DNA of 5,225 bases from a bacterium CG2_30_54_10 (GTDB lineage Bacteria > Muiribacteriota > Ozemobacteria > Ozemobacterales > Ozemobacteraceae). Shown piece after piece: positions 1-5,188 of the stretch. The notes below the pieces were generated by a model that was given only the letters and a program-made list of their open reading frames with translations, had not been told where the DNA came from and searched no databases. The translations under genes and the position numbers were made by a program. How positions within the stretch are numbered: position 1 is the stretch's first letter; each line of letters opens with the position of its first letter. The DNA lies in NCBI GenBank assembly GCA_001872985.1, contig MNYA01000079.1, positions 1 through 5,225 on the forward strand. The letters are read 5' to 3'.

Positions 1-203
1 CCGGAATGATCCATGTGGGCATGAGTCAGCACCACTGCTTCCGGGGGATGGTCATTCAGCAGGCTCAGATCGGGGAGACGCCCATCTTCTCCTTCCCCCA
101 TCCGTATTCCGCAGTCAACGAGAATCCGGCGTGAGCCGAGCCTGAGGAGGGTGCAGCTTGCGCCGACGCACGAAGCCCCGCCGAGAAAGTCGGCTTGTAT
201 CAT
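1..203 (-). CDS. Metallo-beta-lactamase-fold hydrolase, N-terminal part (gene runs off the left edge)
   Basis: Only the first 67 codons are present. The gene reads leftwards from an ATG whose complement is at 201-203. The protein opens with a beta strand and FLGGASCVGASC (residues 6-17), then RILVDCGIRMG (26-36), LPDLSLL (43-49) and the zinc-ligand motif THAHMDHSG from residue 60, which is HxHxDH with ligands H61, H63, D65 and H66. This combination (GGA-VGASC, ILVDCGI, PDLS, HAHxDH) is typical of MBL-fold RNA-processing exonucleases of the beta-CASP/YSH1-like group, which bind two metal ions and hydrolyse phosphodiester bonds. The beta-CASP part is outside the window, so nuclease activity is inferred from the family and another MBL hydrolase remains possible. 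An AAAGGAAG Shine-Dalgarno-like stretch lies just upstream of the ATG, and a promoter lies at 231-259. The gene is divergent from the tRNA-protein transferase gene. Confidence 0.88.
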   Translation of the reverse strand, partial: MIQADFLGGASCVGASCTLLRLGSRRILVDCGIRMGEGEDGRLPDLSLLNDHPPEAVVLTHAHMDHS

Positions 204-230
204 ACTTCCTTTGTTGGAGTTCACCAACTG

Positions 231-259
231 AAGATACCTTCCATGAGCGAAAGAGTCAA
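231..259 (-). promoter_or_regulatory. Candidate sigma-70-type promoter for the MBL-fold gene
   Basis: On the minus strand the hexamer TTGACT (complement of 254-259, 5 of 6 matches to the -35 consensus) is separated by exactly 17 bases from TATCTT (complement of 231-236, 4 of 6 matches to -10). Transcription would begin near 224 and leave a leader of about 21 bases, containing the AGGAAG ribosome-binding site, before the ATG at 203. The call rests on hexamer similarity, spacing and position only. Confidence 0.45.
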
Positions 260-336
260 ATTCCGTTTGCGAAATGATTTCCCAAACCCGTCTTTTTTTA
301 GGAAATTGTATTTTCCGTTGCGCAGGTGGACATTTT

Positions 337-392
337 CCCGTCGCCCCGTCTCCCAATCCCCCTACCTCCTTGTCTTCCTGCGTCCTTGTCCT
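337..392. repeat. Degenerate C/T-rich tandem repeat, period 8, about seven units
   Basis: The plus strand can be cut into seven consecutive 8-base units: CCCGTCGC, CCCGTCTC, CCAATCCC, CCTACCTC, CTTGTCTT, CCTGCGTC, CTTGTCCT. Position 1 is C in all seven, position 6 is C in six, and positions 4 and 5 are G and T in five each. The tract is strongly pyrimidine-biased on this strand. It ends at the -35 hexamer of the proposed bpt promoter. It is non-coding: the open frame through it has no protein-like features. Its role is unknown. Confidence 0.5.
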
Positions 393-420
393 TTACAAGA
401 GACTTTGGTTCGTTTATCCT
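392..420 (+). promoter_or_regulatory. Candidate sigma-70-type promoter for bpt
   Basis: TTTACA (392-397, 5 of 6 matches to TTGACA) and TATCCT (415-420, 4 of 6 matches to TATAAT) are separated by 17 bases. A start near 427 would give a leader of about 23 bases carrying GGAG at 439-442, seven bases before the ATG at 450. The good fit of promoter, leader and ribosome-binding site supports both this promoter and the downstream start codon. It is a prediction from sequence only. Confidence 0.42.
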
Positions 421-449
421 CAGTGTCCTCAATCCCACGGAGCATCAAA

Positions 450-1199
450 ATGATCGTTTTCGATAAATTCTGCCAGGAATCAGACCCGTGCAGCTATCTT
501 CCCGATCGAAAGTCAATCATCGAATATGAATTGGCCGGGAAAATCTCCTCCCGCGAATACGAATCCAGAATGAATCGTGGATGGCGGAAATTCGGATACA
601 CACTCTTCCACCCTGTTTGTCTGAATTGTCTCGAATGTATTCCGATCAGAGTTCCGGTGGGAAATTTTACCCCAAGTCGAAGCCAAATAAGAAGCGCCAG
701 GAAAAATAACGATCTTGTCATGAAAATCGGCCGGCCGATTGTCGATTCCGAAAGGCTGGCTCTTTTCGATGCATATCATGTGGCGCAGGCCAAAAGAAAA
801 GGCTGGCCCGAACATTATTCCGATGAGAAAAGCTATTTTTGCAGTTTTATCGGGAACCCGATTCAAGCCGCCGAGCTTTCGATCTGGGAAGGTGAAGTCT
901 TGCGTGGAGTCATTCTTCTCGATGTAACGCCGAAAACCATTTCAGCGGTTTACCATTACTACGATCTGTCGATTTCCCGAAGCGGCCTTGGTACGCTGCT
1001 GATCCTTCTGGCAATTGAATATGCCCGCTCTCGCGAAAAGCCGTGGGTTTACCTGGGATATTTCGTGAACAAATGTCGCAGCATGGAATATAAAACCAGA
1101 TTCCGGCCATTTGAACTTCTCGGATCCGATGGCCTCTGGGGCGGGTCGGCTGAGAAAAGTTCATTGAATTTTCCTGGAGCGATTTCCGAAAAAGATTAA
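450..1199 (+). CDS. bpt: Bpt/Ate-type aminoacyl-tRNA--protein transferase (leucyl- or arginyltransferase)
   Basis: The enzyme moves an amino acid from charged tRNA to the N-terminus of acceptor proteins, making an N-degron for ClpS/ClpAP-type proteolysis in the cytoplasm. In bacteria it is usually leucine onto N-terminal Asp/Glu. The product is 249 residues, normal for bacterial Bpt. The N-terminal domain shows CSYLP (14-18), RGWRKFG (43-49), HPVCLNCLECIPIRVPV (54-70) and FTPSRSQIRSARKNNDL (73-89). The C-terminal GNAT-like domain shows YDLSISRSGLGTLLILLAIE (171-190) and YLGYFVNKCRSMEYKTRFRP (201-220). The conserved cysteines C14, C57, C60 and C63 match the N-terminal Cys cluster of the family. 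I chose ATG 450 because GGAG lies seven bases upstream and the family homology starts here. The frame is open back to 195, but that stretch is not protein-like and contains two promoters. Whether Leu or Arg is transferred cannot be read from the sequence. Confidence 0.93.
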   Translation: MIVFDKFCQESDPCSYLPDRKSIIEYELAGKISSREYESRMNRGWRKFGYTLFHPVCLNCLECIPIRVPVGNFTPSRSQIRSARKNNDLVMKIGRPIVDSERLALFDAYHVAQAKRKGWPEHYSDEKSYFCSFIGNPIQAAELSIWEGEVLRGVILLDVTPKTISAVYHYYDLSISRSGLGTLLILLAIEYARSREKPWVYLGYFVNKCRSMEYKTRFRPFELLGSDGLWGGSAEKSSLNFPGAISEKD

Positions 1200-1265
1200 A
1201 ACTGAGGTTTCTTTGGTGGTATCTGCTCAAAAAAAAGAGGCATTAGCTGATTCTCAATATAAAGC

Positions 1266-1330
1266 GAGATTCCTCACATTCGTTCGGAATGACAAACGAT
1301 GCTGTCATTTCAACCGAAGGGAGAAATCTC
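1266..1330. repeat. Imperfect palindromic (hairpin/MITE-like) repeat element
   Basis: The left arm (1266-1294) begins GAGATTCCTC and ends GGAATGACA. The right arm (1303-1330) begins TGTCATTTC and ends GAGAAATCTC, so its complement reads GAGATTTCTC...GAAATGACA. The arms agree at most positions over 28-29 bases, around an 8-base centre at 1295-1302. The transcript would form a long hairpin on either strand. From memory, elements of the form GAGATTYCTC...TTCG...GAAATGACA occur as dispersed intergenic repeats in many bacterial genomes, but membership of such a family was not tested. It may also act as a weak structural barrier between bpt and the operon. There is no T-run directly after it, so it is not called a terminator. 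Confidence 0.6.
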
Positions 1331-1345
1331 TTGCGCCAGGAATCA

Positions 1346-1374
1346 TTGAGTTTCCCCGAATTATTGAGTAGATA
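1346..1374 (+). promoter_or_regulatory. Weak candidate promoter for the ThiL-like/SDR operon
   Basis: TTGAGT (1346-1351, 4 of 6 matches to -35) is separated by 17 bases from TAGATA (1369-1374, only 3 of 6 matches to -10). It is the best pair found in the spacer and would start transcription near 1381, giving a leader of roughly 44 bases. The poor -10 makes this uncertain. The operon could instead be read from bpt, or need an activator or another sigma factor. Confidence 0.2.
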
Positions 1375-1404
1375 CCTTTGGTGGTCTGTCAGCATGTAGA
1401 CAAG

Positions 1405-1417
1405 CCTTTCTGAAAGG
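1405..1417 (+). promoter_or_regulatory. Shine-Dalgarno site of the ThiL-like gene, embedded in a small inverted repeat
   Basis: CCTTTC (1405-1410) and GAAAGG (1412-1417) are a perfect inverted repeat around one base. As RNA, CCTTT can pair with AAAGG across a 3-base loop. The right arm plus the following A forms the AAGGA Shine-Dalgarno for the GTG start at 1425, six bases downstream. The site supports the GTG start. If the hairpin forms, the site would be partly hidden. Confidence 0.4.
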
Positions 1418-1424
1418 AAAAAAT

Positions 1425-2471
1425 GTGGGAAATCTTAACCGTTTTCATGAGTTCGCTTTGGTTAACCGCTTAACGAAAGCACTTGAAAGAAATCCAAGGC
1501 AACTGAACCGGACTCACCAATCAGATGCAGAGATCGTTCGGCTGCCCGATGGAACGCTCCTTGCCGCAACTGTAGATGGCCTTCACGAGGAATACAACCT
1601 TGGATTGCTTCGGGACCCGTTTGTCCTGGGATGGTGCGCCGTTTCCCAGAGTCTGAGCGATCTTGCTGCGGTAGCGGCAACTCCGCTGGGAGTGCTGCTT
1701 GCCGTGAATTTTCCACGCGGCTCTGAGGAGTCCTGGCAAGAAGCGTTCTTCAGCGGAGTCAACGCGGTCTTGAGAGATCACGGCACCTTCTGCCTTGGGG
1801 GTGATACGAACTTTTCTCCCGAGCCCGGTTTCACATGCACCGCGCTGGGAATCATTGACCTGCCTGCTCCCTTGCAGCGGACCGGGGCTCGCCCCGGAGA
1901 TAGCTTGTACATAACCGGCTTTCTTGGCACAGGAAACCTTCTCGGAATTGCATCAGAGGTTGACAAGGTTCTTTGGGCAAAGCTTGAAAAGGAATATCGT
2001 CCCAGAGCCCGGTTGCGCGAGAGCAGGGCGCTTGCTCCGTACGTTTCCTGCGCGATAGATACCAGCGACGCTCTTTTGCAAGGGCTGGCGATCATCTCCG
2101 ACCTCAATGACGTGGGAATGGTTTTCGAACACCGTCCGGAGCTCTATTCCCCTCCGTTGGTACAAATGGTCGAGAAGATCCGATTCCCGCTCTGGCTCGT
2201 CAATGTCTTTGGAATGGGAGAATACGAGCTCGTTCTGGGGGTTCCTGCCCAAAAAGAAGAAGAATTTCTCGCTCGAGCCGGGTTTGAAAAAATTCCGGTA
2301 ATGCGTATCGGGCAGGTAGTGAGGGAGCCGGGAATCATATTGAATATCGATGGAAAATCCTTTCAGCTCGATGTTCCATACCTGCTGAATTTATTCGGAA
2401 CTTGCAGTGATATTAAGACTTACCTTAAGGCTCTCGCCACCTACGACGCCAAGCTTCGGGGAACTGCATGA
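1425..2471 (+). CDS. Divergent ThiL-like protein (AIR synthase/ThiL/PurM superfamily)
   Basis: The 348-residue product follows the order of thiamine-monophosphate kinase motifs: EFALVNRL (9-16), SDAEIV (33-38), ATVDGLHEEYNL (48-59), LSDLAAVAATPLG (77-89), GGDTNFSPEPGFTCTALGII (125-144), RTGARPGDSLYITGFLGTGN (152-171), IDTSDALL (211-218) and GEYELVLGVP (265-274). Members of this superfamily bind ATP and Mg2+ between two ferredoxin-like halves. Several signature residues differ from true ThiL: GDDAA is SDAE, DxSDGL is DTSDAL, and GGEDYEL is GMGEYEL. D34, D51, D79, D127, D212 and D215 are retained. It is therefore probably not housekeeping ThiL but a paralogue acting on another phosphorylated or lipid-like substrate; the reaction is unknown. 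It starts at GTG, supported by AAGGA six bases upstream and by the conserved EFxLV segment just after the start. An ATG two bases earlier is in another frame. Its stop overlaps the next start (ATGA). Confidence 0.8.
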   Translation: MGNLNRFHEFALVNRLTKALERNPRQLNRTHQSDAEIVRLPDGTLLAATVDGLHEEYNLGLLRDPFVLGWCAVSQSLSDLAAVAATPLGVLLAVNFPRGSEESWQEAFFSGVNAVLRDHGTFCLGGDTNFSPEPGFTCTALGIIDLPAPLQRTGARPGDSLYITGFLGTGNLLGIASEVDKVLWAKLEKEYRPRARLRESRALAPYVSCAIDTSDALLQGLAIISDLNDVGMVFEHRPELYSPPLVQMVEKIRFPLWLVNVFGMGEYELVLGVPAQKEEEFLARAGFEKIPVMRIGQVVREPGIILNIDGKSFQLDVPYLLNLFGTCSDIKTYLKALATYDAKLRGTA

Positions 2472-3289
2472 AGTTTTCCGGAAGGACCATCCTGGTCGTC
2501 GGCGCAGGAAGCGGTTTGGGAAAGGAGCTTGTCCGGCATTTGCTTCACCTTGGGAACCGGATCATCGCTTTTTCGCGGAAGGCTCCAGAGGTTTGGGGAA
2601 GCCAAGGTTCGGGCAACCCTCATCCTGGACGCGGCTCCGTGGTTGCTGTAGGAGGCGATGTCCGCCAAGCGAAAGACGTAGAACGACTATTCCGGACCAT
2701 CAAGGATTCCGGTGAACGCCTGGATGGGGTTTTTTACTGTAGTGGTGTTTCGCGACCGGATTACGTCGAAGAGCCGGACGTTGAGAGGGCGCTCGACACT
2801 GTTTCAGTGAATTTCGAGGGGGCTTTTCGAATTTTCTACGCCGCGCTTCCGCTTATACGAAACCGACCGGAGGCCTTTCTGGCAGGATTCACCAGCATGG
2901 CCGGGGATCGCGGCGTTTCCAGGGCGCACGCCTACAGCTCCTCAAAGGCCGCTCTCGACCGGCTTCTTGAGTGTCTTCGGATCGATCTTTGGGACGTTAA
3001 TATCAATGTTTTTACTATTGTACCAGGATATGTCGAAACACCGATGACGGCCCAAAACCGATTTCCAATGCCCGGTATATGGCCTCTTTCAAAGAGTGTT
3101 TCGCACATCATCCGGCGGATGGAGGCCGGAGATCTGGTTATCCGTTTTCCCTGGTATCATTCGCTGGGTATGAAACTTTTGAACCTGTTACCAAACCGTC
3201 TTTACTGGGGGCTCATGAGCCGGAGCAGATGCAAAGTGAAGATCTCTACGCGACCGGATGATGGTTTCAAATGGCGCACAGATATTTGA
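2468..3289 (+). CDS. Classical short-chain dehydrogenase/reductase (SDR)
   Basis: The 273-residue product is an NAD(P)-dependent oxidoreductase with a Rossmann fold. The cofactor-binding motif is GAGSGLG (12-18). GGDV (62-65) places D64 at the adenine-binding strand. YCSGVS (90-95) replaces the usual NNAG, and VNFEG (114-118) carries the structural Asn115. The catalytic residues are Ser143 (FTSMAG), Tyr156 and Lys160 (YSSSK). PGYVETPM (186-193) follows, as in active classical SDRs. The C-terminal FPWYHSLGMKLLNLLPNRLYW (227-247) resembles hydrophobic tails of SDRs acting on lipid-like substrates, which is only a hint. The ATG overlaps the stop of the ThiL-like gene by four bases, with a GGGGA site about five bases upstream, so translation is coupled. 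Its 3' end overlaps the next gene by 19 bases. The catalytic residues are complete, so the enzyme should be active; the substrate and the choice of NADH or NADPH are not evident. Confidence 0.9.
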   Translation: MKFSGRTILVVGAGSGLGKELVRHLLHLGNRIIAFSRKAPEVWGSQGSGNPHPGRGSVVAVGGDVRQAKDVERLFRTIKDSGERLDGVFYCSGVSRPDYVEEPDVERALDTVSVNFEGAFRIFYAALPLIRNRPEAFLAGFTSMAGDRGVSRAHAYSSSKAALDRLLECLRIDLWDVNINVFTIVPGYVETPMTAQNRFPMPGIWPLSKSVSHIIRRMEAGDLVIRFPWYHSLGMKLLNLLPNRLYWGLMSRSRCKVKISTRPDDGFKWRTDI

Positions 3290-4227
3290 TTTCCGGAGCA
3301 AATGGATTTATCGGCAGGAAACTGATCGAAGAGGCCGGATGCCGTGGTCTGCGCGGGACTGCATTGATTCTTCCCGGCACGTCTCCGGTATCAGTTGACG
3401 GCTGGGAAACAGTTGCTATGCCGATGGTCGACGGTCCCGAACTTCGGCAGGTTTTGGAGACCTCGCAGGTGGTTATCAACCTGGCGGGAAACATGCTTGG
3501 CGCCTCTCCTGAGCGGTTTCGCGATGGAAATGTCCGGACCGTTGAAGAGCTGTTGAAAGCGATGTCGGCCATTTCGGATCCTCCAAGGCTCGTGCATGCT
3601 TCCTCGGTCGCGGCTATGGGGCCGGCCTTGGAAGGAATTCCTCTCGATGAGGGAAACCCCTGCAAACCGGTTTGTCTTTACGGCCGGACGAAACTTGCCG
3701 GAGAACGGTTGATCCTGAATTCATCACATTCCGGGCGTTCCTTGGTCGTTCGGTTCTGCTCGGTTTATGGCCCGGGAGACCGGTGCTTTCTGAACCTGTT
3801 CAAGATGGCCGAGCGGGGGATTTTTCTCCGGCTTGCCACGAAGGAAAAGCGCTTCCAATTGATGTTTGTCGATGATCTGGTGAAGATCCTCTGGCGGCTG
3901 GCCGATGATGCGCTTCTATCCGGAGTTTTGAACGTCGGGGATTCCACCGAAATTTCCGATGCCGATCTGCAAAATGCCCTGAGCAAGAGTTATGGCCGCC
4001 GACTTTTTTCGGTTTTTTTCCCGCCTGCGATGACACGTCTTCTCGGCCGGATTTACGATTTTTTGGAGGCTTGTACAAGCCAACCAAATGTGATGAGTTC
4101 GGGAAAGGCGAGGGAGATGTCATTTCCCGTTTGGTTGCAAAATTTTTCAAAGTTGAATCAGGTTCTTCCCGGCTTGAAATGGACCCCTCTCTTCGAAGGA
4201 ATCGAGAAGACCCATCTGGCAATCTGA
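3271..4227 (+). CDS. NAD-dependent epimerase/dehydratase family protein (extended SDR, 3-beta-HSD/DFR-like)
   Basis: The 318-residue product opens directly with a Rossmann strand and GANGFIG (9-15), the GxxGxxG nucleotide motif of extended SDRs. It continues with VVINLAGN (67-74), VHASSVAAMGP (108-118, candidate Ser111/112), the catalytic pair Tyr137/Lys141 in YGRTK, VVRFCSVYGPGD (159-170), MFVDDLVK (198-205) and NVGDS (221-225). The C-terminal SFPVWLQNFSKLNQVLPGLKW...FEGIEKT is the usual closing segment of 3-beta-hydroxysteroid-dehydrogenase/dihydroflavonol-reductase relatives, in which the enzyme reduces or oxidises a carbonyl or alcohol. The start lies 19 bases inside the SDR gene and has only a weak Shine-Dalgarno, so expression probably depends on coupling to the gene before it. 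No strong terminator is visible in the 27 bases to the stop of the convergent zinc-protein gene. Whether it is an epimerase, a dehydratase or a reductase cannot be decided. Confidence 0.9.
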   Translation: MAHRYLISGANGFIGRKLIEEAGCRGLRGTALILPGTSPVSVDGWETVAMPMVDGPELRQVLETSQVVINLAGNMLGASPERFRDGNVRTVEELLKAMSAISDPPRLVHASSVAAMGPALEGIPLDEGNPCKPVCLYGRTKLAGERLILNSSHSGRSLVVRFCSVYGPGDRCFLNLFKMAERGIFLRLATKEKRFQLMFVDDLVKILWRLADDALLSGVLNVGDSTEISDADLQNALSKSYGRRLFSVFFPPAMTRLLGRIYDFLEACTSQPNVMSSGKAREMSFPVWLQNFSKLNQVLPGLKWTPLFEGIEKTHLAI

Positions 4228-4254
4228 CTGAGAATTGAGAGTTTTGGAAATTTG

Positions 4255-5001
4255 TTACTTTCGGCTCAGCAAACGGTTCAAGGGATACAGAAGCCGACGA
4301 AAGCCTCCCAGCAACCTGGCGCACCGTGAACATCGGACAATGGCGGAATCACCGGAAACGATCGATGAGGAACATGTTTGACAAACTTCGAGGCCGCAAT
4401 TGGAGCATGCTCGAATGCCGATGAATTCACCGGCAGTTCGGGTGTGGGTCACAACTTTGTTGCAGATGCTGCATGTGCGCGATTTTTCATGAGCGGTTGC
4501 CTCAAAAGTGGAAAGGATTGCCAGACACGACCTGCAAGCCGGATGCTCGGTATAACATCTTTTTGGCGGCCGGACCCGGACGCTGAGGAAAAAAAAACGA
4601 CCGGTTCCGAGACAGGATTGGCAAAGGAGTTTATTGCACTGGTGACAAAAATCGAATTGTTCGAGAAGTGGCACTGAAACCGCGGAAGACGCGTGGCATT
4701 CCGGGCAAAGGAAGCCCCCAGCCGGAGACCGAAGGGCCGGCTGCCGGCACAACAAACGAGCCCGTTCCAGTTCAGCATCTGAAAGCTGCCGGCGTTCGCA
4801 TCCAAGGAATTTTAAACACTCGCGGCAGACTTTGATTTCGGCATCGCTGCTTGTTACCCAGGAATAGGAGCAGTTCTTTTCCGTGCAAACAGGTTTATCG
4901 CAGATTTTACAATCGGCATCGTAAAATACCCCGTTCAGGGTGTAAGGATTGCCGGTATTCCCCGCCGAAACCGTGGCTCCGCAAAATCGGCATGAACCCA
5001 T
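4255..5001 (-). CDS. Cysteine-rich protein with three tandem cross-brace (FYVE/RING-like) zinc modules
   Basis: The 248-residue product has 27 cysteines and 11 CxxC pairs. They fall into three repeats. Module 1: C4/C7, C31/C34, C39/C44, C59/C62. Module 2: C99/C102, C119/C122, C127/C130, C156/C159. Module 3: C177/C180, C199/C202, C207/C210, C224/C227. In every module the centre is CxxC-x4-C (CKICDKPVC, CHQCNKLLC, CSNCGLEVC), and the last pair is followed by a similar hydrophobic tail (CLKFL, CLAIL, CARLL). Eight ligands with x4 between the second and third pairs is the spacing of FYVE/RING-type domains binding two zinc ions. The FYVE RHHCR lipid-binding motif is absent, so phosphoinositide binding is not predicted. 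There is no signal peptide or membrane segment. The C-terminus (FRRLLYPLNRLLSRK, 234-248) is basic and possibly amphipathic. The Shine-Dalgarno is weak (GAG six bases before ATG). The function is unknown; a protein- or nucleic-acid-binding adaptor is a guess. The regular Cys pattern makes the frame convincing. Confidence 0.8.
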   Translation of the reverse strand: MGSCRFCGATVSAGNTGNPYTLNGVFYDADCKICDKPVCTEKNCSYSWVTSSDAEIKVCRECLKFLGCERRQLSDAELERARLLCRQPALRSPAGGFLCPECHASSAVSVPLLEQFDFCHQCNKLLCQSCLGTGRFFFLSVRVRPPKRCYTEHPACRSCLAILSTFEATAHEKSRTCSICNKVVTHTRTAGEFIGIRACSNCGLEVCQTCSSSIVSGDSAIVRCSRCARLLGGFRRLLYPLNRLLSRK

Positions 5002-5041
5002 ACCAATCTCATTTTAACGGGTGAGGCACTTGCAATATTCG

Positions 5042-5066
5042 TGTACCACAAAAATTCCATGTACCA
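5042..5066. repeat. Spaced 7-base direct repeat upstream of the zinc-protein gene
   Basis: TGTACCA occurs at 5042-5048 and again at 5060-5066, 18 bases apart and so roughly on one DNA face. On the minus strand the two copies read TGGTACA and lie about 40-65 bases before the zinc-protein start codon, where an operator or promoter could be. No convincing -35/-10 pair was found here. Chance occurrence in A/T-rich DNA is possible. Confidence 0.25.
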
Positions 5067-5133
5067 ATTTTCTGCAAACCCCGTAAGGCCTTGTTAAGAA
5101 ATAACTGTTACATTCTGGTTCATCGACCGGCCA

Positions 5134-5188
5134 TAAGGGGCCGTAAAAACAACAACCATTGTCATAGTTATTGTTTAACGGCCCCTTA
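5134..5188. repeat. Long GC-based inverted repeat (hairpin) of unknown function
   Basis: TAAGGGGCCGT (5134-5144) and ACGGCCCCTTA (5178-5188) are perfect complements over 11 bases. Further in, after a small internal loop, 5147-5152 pairs with 5171-5176 and 5154-5156 with 5167-5169. This leaves a loop of about ten bases around 5157-5166. The upper stem is A/T-rich, with A on the left and T on the right. A transcript from either strand would form the hairpin. No T-run follows on the minus strand. On the plus strand five T start ten bases after the stem (5198-5202). It could be a terminator of a neighbouring gene outside the window, a mobile-element end or MITE, or a protein site. Confidence 0.55.

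Noticed and set aside
195..449. Upstream extension of the transferase reading frame, open from 195
   Set aside because: It has no resemblance to Bpt, contains two promoters and a C/T-rich repeat, and would ignore the good ribosome-binding site before ATG 450. The family length fits the 450 start.
1778..2107. Minus-strand open frames under the ThiL-like gene
   Set aside because: They are antisense shadows. The plus frame carries ordered superfamily motifs across the same region.
2407..2715. Plus-strand open frame across the ThiL-like/SDR junction
   Set aside because: It is a shadow frame overlapping two well-supported genes and carries no motif.
4228..4254. Bidirectional terminator between the convergent operon and zinc-protein gene
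   Set aside because: The 27 bases contain no stem with adjacent T-run on either strand, so no terminator is called.
4378..4677. Plus-strand open frame of 99 codons inside the zinc-protein gene
   Set aside because: It lies antisense to the Cys-module frame. Its translation has no recognisable motif, while the minus strand shows three regular zinc modules.
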